This document shows positions 9,541 through 19,367 of a stretch of DNA of 64,000 nt, one piece after another. This DNA is from Lactuca virosa. Taxonomy: Eukaryota; Streptophyta; Magnoliopsida; Asterales; Asteraceae. Every line of letters begins with the position of its first letter. Positions within the stretch are counted from its first letter, which is position 1. A model generated the notes under the pieces. That model saw only the letters and a list, made by a program, of their open reading frames with translations, searched no databases and had not been told where the DNA came from. The stretch spans positions 107,258,452-107,322,451 of the forward strand of contig CAKMRJ010003334.1 in assembly GCA_928212115.1 (NCBI GenBank), given 5' to 3'. The translations under genes and the position numbers were made by a program.

Positions 9541-10373
9541 CTTTTTTTTTTTTTTTTTAATTCTTTGACTAAAAACTCAAAAGTCAACCTCAAAAGTCAA
9601 ATTTAAAAAGTCAAACTTAAAAATCAAACCGAAAATCTAAATTTGAAAATTTGAAGGTTAAACGAGAAAGTCAAAGGTCAAACTTGAAAGTCAAAGTCAA
9701 AATTTTAAGAAAAAAAATCAAAATTAAAAGTCAAAAATTAAAAACTAAAATTTTTGGTTGAAAATGTAATTTAAAAATGAAAGAAATTGAATTTTGGGGT
9801 TAAAAGTGTAAAAATGCGAAATAAGGGCAGCGAAAGATTAATATTTCATTTAAATTTCGAAGGCTTGTAGCATTTAGCAAGCTAGATCAACTGGTAAGGC
9901 GCCTTGCTGATGAACCTGGGGACCCGGGTTCGATCCCCGACAACTCCAAAGCGTTTCCTATTTTTTTGTGAAGCGCGTGCGAGGATGCTGCTTGCGAAGA
10001 CGAGATGCGAGGACGTCTGCTGGCCAAGAACACGAGGCGAACCGGAAACTCCGAGCCGTACACGTGCGTGGCTGGCCGCAAACCGAGGCGTACACGTGCG
10101 AGCCGTAAACTCCGAGGGCCGTAATCTCGGACCGTAAACTCCTCGGAAACCCTAGCTGCTGGCCGTACACGCCGCCACTCCCTCGCTGGTTACGACCAAA
10201 AACAACGTTTTTTGCCCCTTTTGCTCCAAAACTCGATCAAAAACCCGTTTTTATGAAAAACGCGAAGAACAAACCCCCCTTAATTTGCCAAGATCTATCC
10301 AAAAACGCAAGAATCCTTCCAAAATAAGATCAAATAAGCTCCAGATCTGACAAAATTGACTGATACAATTCAA
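9541..10373 (-). other. 5' leader of the 5450-10803 element
   Basis: This non-coding leader lies between gag and the primer site. It begins with an 18-base T run, then an A-rich stretch with about eight GTCAA words (9565-9735). Next comes a tRNA-like Pol III module on the opposite strand (9876-9967), and then a GC-rich part (9970-10190) dense in CCGTAAACTCCGAG-like and ACACGTGCG words. The overlapping ORFs look like composition artefacts. Confidence 0.6.
9876..9967 (+). other. tRNA-like / SINE-like Pol III module inside the copia leader
   Basis: A box-A-like TAGATCAACTGG (9883-9894), a very good box B GGTTCGATCCC (9927-9937) and a seven-T run (9961-9967) are in order and spaced like a tRNA gene. 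The T arm nearly pairs, but the 3' arm CAACTCC has no complementary 5' acceptor arm and the anticodon stem does not pair, so it is not a functional tRNA. It runs antisense to the host element and is probably a tRNA-derived (SINE-type) fragment. Confidence 0.5.
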
Positions 10374-10386
10374 GCTCTGATACCAA
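10374..10386 (-). promoter_or_regulatory. primer binding site (initiator Met-tRNA type)
   Basis: TTGGTATCAGAGC on the minus strand begins within two bases of the LTR end and matches the usual plant Met-tRNA primer site. It fixes the element's orientation. Confidence 0.9.
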
Positions 10387-10387
10387 T

Positions 10388-10803
10388 TGTAAGTCCCCAA
10401 TCTGCTTGTGTATCAATCAGATCCGTTTGATGGTGCGGAATCCCAATCAAACGGATGATGCCAGATCAAAATAGAAGAGAAGGAAAAGAAGAATAACTTG
10501 AATCTTGAATGTATTGATGATATGATTGAAGTTCCTTACACAAGATTCACTTTCTCTCTCTAGAAACACCTTAGAATACACACACTTAAGCTCCCTTGTC
10601 TCTCTCTATACTTCTATTATCTGTTATTTATTCCGTACCTCACACCCTTCAGCCCTATATATACATGAGAAACATTGGCCGTAAATGGGTTTACGGCCGT
10701 AAACACCCAGCTGGCCGTAAACCTGACCGTAAACTCATAAAACATTACAGAAAAATACAATCAACTAGAAAAGCAAAGTATAAACCAATATTTTGACCCA
10801 ACA
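10388..10803 (-). repeat. 5' LTR of the 5450-10803 element
   Basis: It is nearly identical to 5450-5866. The TATA-like box is at 10656-10663 (minus strand), with the TTTACGGCCGTAAA block at about 10680-10735 just upstream. The near identity of the two LTRs suggests a younger insertion than the surrounding decayed elements. Confidence 0.9.
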
Positions 10804-11047
10804 GTGTGACAGTAGTGATGGTTTTTCTCAGTGGATAAAAATAATTAGGGCAAGGATCCTTTCGTCATAAGGATTTGAGACCCTTGCTAAGGTTGGATTC
10901 AGTTATAGTTTTGGAAGGTCGTTGTATGCTCGAGTCGACTTCTCAGTCTGTATTGAGGTTGTGGGAGTATCGCCCAGGATGTCTGGCAATTCTGGAAGGT
11001 AGTAAGGAGTGATTGTGAGGACGACATCTAATTTAAGTGGGGAGAGT
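10804..11047 (+). pseudogene. 3' tail of a gypsy internal domain with polypurine tract
   Basis: GGAAGGTAGTAAGGAGTGA and GACGACATCTAATTTAAGT, followed by a GGGGAGAG tract and TGTAACACCC, match the end of the internal domain of element D (53650-53710). Only the last ~240 bp remain; the copia element truncates the rest. Confidence 0.6.
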
Positions 11048-11124
11048 TGTAACACCCATTTTCCAGGATGAATCGAATTAGGGTTTCAAGGAGTCAAAAG
11101 TTTGGATTTTGGAAGAAAAGAAGC

Positions 11125-11280
11125 CTCACGACGTGAGTTTGGAGACTCACGACGTGAGATGGGTTGCATGAAAACTTTTGTCCGGTACTGATGTCACGAT
11201 GTGAGACATGGAGGCTCACGACGTCAGAGCTGATGCAGCCCAAGCCCATGACCATTTTAGGGTTTCTTTCGTATTTAAGC
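11125..11280 (+). promoter_or_regulatory. LTR B promoter: two palindrome pairs and TATA-like box
   Basis: CTCACGACGTGAG is at 11125-11137 and again at 11146-11158 (21 bp offset). A weaker pair follows at 11193-11205 and 11215-11227 (22 bp offset). TATTTAAGC (11272-11280) lies 45 bp further on. The second copy of the block has a pair at 12067/12089 and its TATA-like box at 12146. Confidence 0.55.
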
Positions 11281-12835
11281 ATCTCTAAACTCATTTTAGG
11301 GTTTCTTATCAGCCCCAAACCCTCTTTCACCTAAGAAAAATCCTAGTCTTCATTGTTGCTTGGTCTTTGGTCATTTTGGAGCTTTTCTTTGTTTGTGAAG
11401 AAGGGGAAAAGAATAAGAAGAAGGTGATCTTGAGTTGAGGTTTGCAAGGAATCTTCATCATCATCATCTTACATTGTTTTTGGATCATTGTAAGTATTAA
11501 AGATTCCTCCTTTATTATTCTTTGAGGCTAGATCTAGGTTTTGTCCCACATTTCCTCTTGAATGTGCAAGTTTGATGAATAGAAACCATAAACTTGGCAA
11601 CTTTATGTGTTATTAGGGTCTTAAGAGTGTTATTGAGTTCAGATATAGGGAATGGTTGAGTTTTGGAACCTTGCATGAAAAATGGATGTCTTTTCTTTAA
11701 CTTTTGACCCAAATGAGATCTAGACATGTATTGGACATATATGTCATAATCGCATCGACTTTCCAATGCATTATGGAGTTATAAGACCTTATGGAAATTT
11801 AGAGTTCAAGGCTTAATGGATTAAGGACTTAAAAGTTGGACTTTTGGCTTCAGATTGATCTCACGACGTCAGACATGGAGCTCACGAAGCGAGGATTGAA
11901 TGACCCTGTTTCTAGTTAGCTTCTTGAAGCTCACACTGTGGGAGGAGGCTCACATGACATGAGGTCAGCTCTAGTGACTTTTCATGTCCGAGTTGACTGA
12001 GTTGAGTCAGGTTGAGTTGGAATCGAACCAAGTGAGATCTCACGATACGACCAAGGATTGGAGGCTCTCACGACGTGAGACATGGAAGCTCACAATGTGA
12101 GAGCTGATGCAGCCCAATCCCATGATCGTTTTAGGGTTTCCTTTGTATTTAATCATCTCTAAACTTATTTTAGAGTTTCGTATTATCCCCAAACCCTCTT
12201 TCACCTTAGAAAAAACCTTAGTCTTCATCATTGCTTGATCTTTAGTCATTTTGGAGCTTTTCTTGGTTTGGGAAGAAAGAGAAAAGAAGAAGAAGAAGGA
12301 GATCTTGAGTTGAGGCTTGAAAGGAATATTCATCATCATCATCTTACATTGTTTCTGGATCATTATAAGTATCAAAGATTCCTCATTTATCGTTCTATGA
12401 GGCTAGATCTAGGTTTTGTCCCACATTTCCTCTTGAATGTGCAAGTTTGATGAATGGAAACCATAAAGTTGGCAACTTTATGTGTTATTAGGGTCTTAAG
12501 AGTGTTATTGAGTTCAGATCTAGGGAATGGTTGAGTTTTGGAACCTTTCATGAAAATTGCATGTCTTTTCTTCAACTTTTGACCCAAATGAGATCTAGAC
12601 ATGTATTGGACATATATGTCTTAAAAGCATCGACTTTCCAGTGCATTATTGAGTTATAAGACCTTCTGGAAATTTAGAGTTCAAGGGTTAAAGGATTAAG
12701 GCCTTAAAAGTTGGACTTTTGGCTTCAGACTAATCTCACGACGTGAGGGTTGAATGACCCCATTTCTGGTTAGCTTATTAGAGCTCAAGACATGGTAGGA
12801 GGCTCTCACGATGTGAGGTCAGCTCTGGTGACTTT

Positions 12836-13368
12836 TGGATGTGGGCCCTAATGTGGAGGATCGGGCCCTTGCATTCTTAGAGGCCCACGATCGTGTGACT
12901 ATAGGGGCTTCACGGAAATGGCCATAACTTTGGCTACGGGTCTCCGTTTTGGGCCTACGACCAGTCAAATCGATGCTTGGAGCAAGGACCACGTCTAGTT
13001 AAGTTGTCAAAGGGGACTTACCCATTTTTGAGTCCAGAAATCGCTTTCTAAATGGAGTTATGGACAAATTTTTTATTTTTCCTTAAATTTTGGGTTTTGT
13101 TTTTGGGTTTGTATCTGGCCCATGGACTTTTAGGGTTTTGTTCTAATTTATGCTTCTTATTTAACTTTGTTTGATGTAATTTGGATGGTCGGTCATCAGT
13201 TTTATGAACTTTCAATTTTCTCCCAAATTTTGTGCGTGTAAACCCAAATTTTGAAGCCAATCCCACGATATTCATAGAATCAACGTAGTTTTGAAGAGAT
13301 TGTCCTGGTTATTCTTTGGAATCAACAGGTTCATTATTGGTTATATTTGTTTGTTTTTGTACGCTGCA
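12836..13368 (+). repeat. 5' LTR of the inner gypsy element
   Basis: It starts near TGGATGTGGGCCC and ends TTTTTGTACGCTGCA. Parts of both ends reappear at 17739-17819. It has no palindrome pair of the type seen in families A, B and D. Confidence 0.7.
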
Positions 13369-13373
13369 TTAGT

Positions 13374-13384
13374 TGGTATCAGAG
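13374..13384 (+). promoter_or_regulatory. primer binding site of the inner gypsy element
   Basis: TGGTATCAGAG lies five bases after the LTR end, which is normal spacing. Confidence 0.85.
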
Positions 13385-13465
13385 ACGAATTCCTGATTCA
13401 GAATACCTCCGAGGAGAAACAGGACACCCGTCAATGTTCATGAGCAAGAACCGGAAGAACGTATT

Positions 13466-14580
13466 ATGGCACGAATGGAGGAGAGGAGTGATCAAATGGT
13501 TGTCCAATTGACTAACAGGATGGTCGAACTGATGAATCGAGGAGGACAAAGGTCTCGAACTCATTCACAGGTGGAAGATGGTGAGTTTGTGAACCCGTTC
13601 GGCGGCAGTGACGGTTCGTATTCTGAAGACGATATAAAAAGGCGGCCAAGGTGTAATCGTAGGGGTGACAATAGGAATTGGGAGGCCGAAATGAGAATTG
13701 ATATCCCAGAATTTAATGGGTTCAGTTTGAATTCGGAGGGGTTCATCGACTAGTTGGCTACTGGTGAGGAAGTTTTGAGTTCAAAGTAGTCCCTGAAAAC
13801 AAAAGAGTGTCATTGATCGCTACCAGGCTACGTGGTAGGGCATCTGCATGGTGGAAACAGTTGAAACTGACATGAGATAGGCTCTGAAAGTCAAAGGTTG
13901 TGACTTGGAGGAAGATGAAGAAGTGTTTACGATCTAAATTCCTAAACCATAATTTTCAAAGGTTTATGTACCAACGCTTGCAAAATCTAAAGCAGGGTGC
14001 CAAGTCAGTTGACAATTACACAACTGAGTTCTACCAATTGATTTCCCGAAACGATATCTAGGAGACAGAGGAACAACTCGTTGCTTGATATATTGGGGGT
14101 TTACGGGTCCAAATCATGGACTCTGTAAATATGTTTGACCTGATATCTGTTTCTGAAGCGCACCAACAGGCGTTGGCTTTTCAGAAACAAATTCGTCAGT
14201 TGGGCGGTTCGTCTTCAACTGCCACTGTTGGGGGAAGTTTCCGGACGGGTGGTATGGTACCCCACTTTGTGCCTAATCAACAAAGACCGACATCTAACAA
14301 TGTTGGACCAACTCCTAGGATAACTAGTAGTAGTAGATTGAAGTGTTTTAGTTGTGGGGAGATAGGTCACCGGCAATCAGAGTGCAAGAATGTCGGAAAA
14401 CGTCATTTGTTTGCTAAGAAAGATGATTGGAAAAATCATGATGTTGGTGAAAATTACGAAGATGCCCCTGTGTATGACGAAGAGCCTCGATTCGAAGACG
14501 AAGTTGTAACTGGAGATGTGGGAGTAAATCTTGTGGTAAGGCGCTCTTGTTTTACACCAAACGTTGTTGGTGATGATTGA
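13466..14580 (+). pseudogene. gypsy gag with CCHC knuckle, multiple stops
   Basis: Fragments read RGRASAWWKQLKLT, YTTEFYQLISRN, YIGGLRVQIMD and the knuckle CFSCGEIGHRQSEC (near 14346-14387), a Gag capsid-nucleocapsid order. Stops lie at 13754 (probably TGG to TAG), 13873 (CGA to TGA), 14059 (CAG to TAG), 14086 (CGA to TGA) and 14578 (TGG to TGA). There is also one frame change between 13754 and 13873. The original codons are inferred from related elements. Confidence 0.85.
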
Positions 14581-17500
14581 CTCAAACACAACATCTTTCA
14601 GTCGACATGTACTATTTTGGGAACGTTTTGTACCTTTGTTATTGATTCGGGAAGTTGTGATAACCTTATATCTGAAGAAGCGGTTCAAAAGTTGACTTTG
14701 AAAACATAAAATTTCCCTAAGCGTTACAAGCTACAGTGGCTTAAGAAGGGTGGTGATGTCACTGTGTCTAAGCAAGCTCTTATTCAATTTTCTGTTGGTA
14801 CCACGTATAAAGATGATATGTGGTGTAATGTGGTTGCTATGGATGCTTGTCATTTGTTGTTGGGTAGACCTTGGGAGTATGATCGTAACATAGATCATAA
14901 CGGGAGGACTAATACCTATAGTTTCTTGTTTGGTGGTGTGAAGATAACATTGGTTCCCAGTAAGCCAAAAGAACCAGTTCCTAAACCTTCGGGTACTCTA
15001 TTGACCCTTACTCAGTTTGAAGACGAGTTGGAGGCGGAAGGTGATATTTTTGTGTTCCTAGGGAAAGAAGTGGCTAAGGAGGTTGAAATTCTCGAGGCTA
15101 TGGTTCCTCTGCTCAAGGAATTCGATGATGTTTTCCCTAATGAATTACCTGATGGCTTGCCACCTTTACGTGACATCCAACATCATATTGATTTACAACC
15201 AGTAGCCCAGTTGCCTAATAGGCCACATTACAGAATTAGTCTCGGAGAGCATGAGGAGTTTTGATGACAGGTGGAGTACTTAATTTCAAAAGGTAATGAT
15301 CGGGAGAGCATGAGCTCGTGTGATGTTCCTGCTTTGTTGACTCCTAAAAAGGATGGTACGTGGCGTATGTGTGTTGATAGTCGCGCCATCAATAAGATCA
15401 CAGTGAGGTACAAATTTCCAATTCCTCGACTTGATGACCTGCTTGACCAGATTAGCGGTGCTACTATCTTTACGAAACTGGACTTGAAGAGTGGGTACTA
15501 TCAGATTAGACTTAGACCTGGGGACGAGTGGAAGACTACCTTCAAGACTCGTGAAGGATTGTATGAGTGGTTGGTGATGCCTTTTGGTTTATCAAACGCT
15601 CCTAGTACATTTATGTGTGTGATGAACCAATTGTTCATGCCCTTTATTGGTAAATTTGCAGTCGTTTATTCTGATGGCATACTTATTTACAGTGCTACTT
15701 TTGGTGAGCATGTCAGCCATGTGAGACAGGTTTTGACCGTACTTCGACGAGATAGTTTATATGCAGATGTGAAGAAATGTGTGTTTATGGTCCTTAAAGT
15801 CTTGTTTTTGGGGTATGTTGTTTCTGGGGAAGGAATACAGGTGGACGAGTCTAAAGTAGCAGCTGTCAGACAATGGCCAACTCCAACTACCATCACGGAA
15901 GTTCGAAGCTTTCATGGTCTTGCTTCATTCTATAGGAGGTTTATTCCAAACTTTAGTTCTATTATGGCACCAGTGACTGATTGTATGAAAGGGAAGACCT
16001 TTACTTGGACCAAAGCGGCAGAATCAACTTTCCAGTTAGTAAAAGAGAAGCTTACTACATCACCGATTCTTGTATTGCCGGATTTTTCTCAAGTTTTTGA
16101 ATTACACACGGATGCTTCCAAGGTTGGGATTGGAGCAGTTCTAAGTCAAGGAGGACGGTCTATTTCCTATTTTAGTGAGAAGTTGACGAGGCCAAAGCTA
16201 CGTTATAGCACTTATGATGCTGAGTTTTGTGCAGTGGTCCAAGCTGTAAAGCATTGGTGTCATTATCTGTTTCATAAGGAATTTGTTTTGCTCACAAATC
16301 ATGATTCCTTAAGACATATTCGCAGTCAAGATAAGGTGTCACACAAATATAGGAGGTGGATTTTGTTCTTGGAAAAATTCACTTTCGTGGTGAAATACAA
16401 GTCTGGAATGTAGAATCGGGTAGTTGATGCATTGTGCCGGAGGAGTAATTTGCTAGTTTCCATGAGGGTTGGTGTGCTGGGGTTAGATGTCCTCATGGAG
16501 CAACTTACGGTTGATCCTTATTTTTCTATTGTTCTACAGGGTATACAATCTAGATAGAAGTCTAATTTCCTGATGCATGAAGGTTTCCTTTTCAAAGGGA
16601 ATCAGTTGTGTATCCCTAATTCTAGTATTTTCCTTCAAATCATCAAGGATTTGCATGGTGAATGGCATGTCAGGCGAGATCACACTTTACAGTTGGTACA
16701 CTCATCTTATTTTTGGCCTACTATGCGCAGGGAGTTGGATATATATGTTAAACGGTGCCGAATCTATCAGGTGTCAAAGGGCACATCTACCAATGCAGGA
16801 CTCTATATGCCTTTGCCTGTTCCATCATAACCTTGGGTGGATATCAACATGGATTTTGTGTTGGGTTTACCACGTACTCAACGGGGCAATATTTCAATAT
16901 TTGTGGTTGTTAATCATTTTTCTAAGATGGTGCACTTTATTCCTTGCAAGAAGACGACAGATGCAGTTAATCTGGCTCAATTATTCTTTCAAGACGTCTA
17001 TCGTTTGCATGGATTGCCGTCTTCTATTTGTTTCAGATCGAGACACTAGGTTTTTGAGTCATTTTTGGTGCAGCTTATGGAAAATGGTGAACAATCAGTT
17101 CAATTTCAGTAGTGGATATCATCCTCAAACGGATGGCCAAACATAAGTTGTTAATCGATCCCTCGGTAATCTTTTGCGGTGCTTAGTGGGTAATCATGTA
17201 AAGGCATGGGATTAGAAGCTTTGTCAAGCTGAGTTTACTCATAATCATGCTATCAACCGAAGTACTGGATTTAGTCCATTCCACGTGGTCTATATTTTGT
17301 TCAGCCACGAGGACCACTTGATTTGATGTTACTTCCTGTTTCTGGTCTTGTTCCAAAGAAAGTGCAAGATTTCGTTGAAGGACTACATGATGTTCATAAG
17401 GCTGTTCATGACAACTTGGTCCGAGCTAACTCCAAGTACAATCAAGATGCAGATAAAAAACGTAGACAAGTTGATTTCTAAGTAGGTGACTTTGTTTGGG

Positions 17501-17738
17501 TTGTGTTAACTAAAGATCGTTTTTCGGTTGGTGAGTACAACAAGTTGTCAGCCAAGAAGATTGAACCAGTATAGATTGTAGAGAAGATTAATTCCAATGC
17601 ATACCGTCTACATTTGCCAAGCCACATTCGTTGTTCCGATGTTTTCAATGTAAAACATTTGCTTCCTTATTATGGGGATTCTTCAGATGATGACCATGGT
17701 GCACATTCGAGGTCGAATTTTGTCTACCCAGGAGGGGA
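14581..17738 (+). pseudogene. gypsy pol: protease, RT, RNase H, integrase (dead)
   Basis: Protease: FVIDSGSCDNLIS (~14640). RT: VPALLTPKKDGTWRMCVDSR, DLKSGYYQIR and MPFGLSNAPSTF, but the catalytic box reads VVYSDGILIYS, where YFDD or similar is expected, so the second Asp is gone. RNase H: HTDASKVGIGAVL, with TNHDSL for TDHDSL. Integrase: HHCC remnant with one Cys lost (CRIYQV), WVDINMDFVLGLP, SDRDTRF and HPQTDGQT. Stops lie at 14707, 15262-15267 (two TGA in a row), 16411, 16828, 17144 and 17213, with more beyond, and there is a +1 shift near 17027. No chromodomain could be read. Confidence 0.9.
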
Positions 17739-17819
17739 TGATGCAGGACCTAGTGTGGAGGATCGGGCCCTTGCATTCCTAGAGGCCCATGATCGTGTGA
17801 CTAAAGGGTGTACGCTGCA
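17739..17819 (+). repeat. collapsed 3' LTR of the inner gypsy element
   Basis: It follows the purine tract GGAGGGGA. The start (TGATGCAGGACC, then GATCGGGCCCTTGCATTC) matches 12836-12890 and the end (TGTACGCTGCA) matches 13358-13368. About 450 bp between them is missing. The pol-end ORF reads through it. Confidence 0.65.
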
Positions 17820-18659
17820 TCACTTTTCATGTCCGAGTTGACTAAGTTGAGTCGGGATGAGTTGGAATTGGACCAAGTGAGATCTCACGATGTGACCAAG
17901 GGCTAGTCACGACGTAAGGATGGATAGTTGACATTTTGGGCTTTTGGTTGGGCCTTTATGGAATTAGGCATATATTGGGCCTTGGGTGTCTTTTGGATTT
18001 GGGCCAGTTATTGGGTTTTTAGTGACATTGAGTTTGGGCCTTGGTCTTTGGGCCAATTGAGGGGAAGGGTAAAATAGTCTTTTATCCTAGGAGCCGGGAT
18101 TAGTGAATTAAGTCCAGATTATGGTTATGACATGATTATTGATCATGATTGTATTTGATTGGTTAGCGTAGGGATTTTCCGGTACAGTACCTCGATCATT
18201 TGTTGGATTGTCAGCAGACTGAGGTGAGATTCCTTGGCAAAGGGTAGCTTGATGTTAATCATAGATCAATGGAGCGTGTGTGGTTAACTGGCACATTGAT
18301 TAGGTGGGTGTAACATTTGGTGTACCAAGCTAATTTTCATGGTTATTCACACTGTGTTTGTGATCCTCGGCATCCCAGTCACAAACTTGAAGGGCACAAT
18401 CGAGATTTAAACATGCTATTGAGAAGTTCAATGAATCCCAAAAGATCTAGGAGTTTCAATTCACTTAAAACCTAAATCTTTTTTTTCGTTTTTCATGGTG
18501 GAAATTGGTAAATCATCATTTATCTACCTTCAAATATTTTGCAATAGGATTACGACATCCCTCTTCCGAATTGTAAAGCATTGTGTTGGGTCCTAGCCTT
18601 AATATATCATTTTGGGTGTTATATTAAGGACTAAAATCAACTAAACTTGAATTTCTCTC

Positions 18660-19367
18660 TCATAAATGTCTAGTTCAGACAACTATGGTCTTCTCGAATC
18701 TTTTAAAAAAACTTTCTTTATAAAGATGATTTTCCACAAGGCGATCAAGGTGAAAGATTAATCCCTTCTTCGTGTTGTAGTGGAACTTCACTTCCTCCAT
18801 CTCCTCAAATAATCCTCCCTCACCCACAAGTTCAAGGTCACTCAAATCCCTATTGGTAGGAAGAAAACTCTGTATGTACTCACGTGTTGGAGATGAAGTT
18901 ACATATTTACAAGCTGGGAGAGTTGGGTGTCGAAGTCTCAAGGAAGTTGGCGGTTAACTGGGTTCTTCAATCACTTCCTAAGTTATATAGCGAGTTCCCT
19001 TAAGGACTACTATATGGGAGACCACGACATGACCCTTATTGATCTAACATATTTGCTTGTTGTTGCTGAATCAGCAATGATTTGGCACAATGGTCAAGAA
19101 AATTTGACTGGAAGATCTACCTCTCAAGCTGACATGGGCAATGACATGGATATCTCAGAAATGATTCCTTCTCCTAAAGGAAAGGAATTGGCCATGATCA
19201 AAAGTTTTAATCATAAGGGAAAGGCCAAATCTGAGATTGTTCCGTATGCCATTCCCAAAGAGTACATATGTTTCTATTGCCAAGAGAAGGAGCATTGGTT
19301 GCGAAGCTGCCATATTTACCTGAAAGATCACAAGGATGGTAAAGTCAAAACTTTTGACTCTACTTAA
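18660..19367 (+). pseudogene. copia gag with zinc knuckle
   Basis: Across frames it reads KLGELGVEVSRKL, SLPKLYSEF, LKDYYMGDHDMTLIDL and then the knuckle CFYCQEKEHWLRSC followed by IYLKDHKDGKVKTFDST. This is the usual copia order of capsid (UBN2-type) then nucleocapsid. One frame change near 18930-18990 and earlier stops break it. The open part is 18927-19367. Confidence 0.8.

Larger units (their letters stand above)
5450..10803 (-). mobile_element. non-autonomous Sirevirus-like copia element with both LTRs
   Basis: Two direct repeats of 416-417 bp (5450-5866, 10388-10803) are TG...CA ended. A primer site reading TGGTATCAGAGC on the minus strand lies beside the right LTR and a purine tract beside the left LTR, so transcription runs right to left. 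Internally there is a gag with a zinc knuckle and the start of a protease, but no integrase, RT or RNase H: sequence jumps from protease to 3' non-coding DNA. The flanks differ (TGTAC before, GTGTG after), so no target-site duplication is present and the two ends may derive from different copies. Confidence 0.85.
12836..17819 (+). mobile_element. decayed Ty3/gypsy element inserted in LTR B
   Basis: 5' LTR (12836-13368), primer site, gag, protease, RT, RNase H, integrase and a collapsed 3' LTR (17739-17819) are in order. Flanking LTR B sequence resumes on the right at the point where it stopped on the left. The exact boundary is uncertain by a few bases and the target-site copies (ACTTT/CACTT region) are not clean. 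All reading frames are broken. Confidence 0.8.
11048..18315 (+). repeat. LTR of gypsy family B, split by another gypsy element
   Basis: It starts TGTAACACCC after the polypurine tract and appears to end GTGTAACA at 18315, followed by a degraded primer-like TTGGTGTACCAAGCT. Its pieces are 11048-12835 and 17820-18315. The middle holds two tandem copies of a ~874 bp block (GCTGATGCAGCCCA recurs at 11229 and 12103), each with a TATA-like box (11272, 12146). The palindrome CTCACGACGTGAG and variants recur throughout. Confidence 0.7.

Noticed and set aside
9876..9950. A real tRNA gene
   Set aside because: Box B is good, but the acceptor and anticodon stems do not pair. I keep it only as a tRNA-like module.
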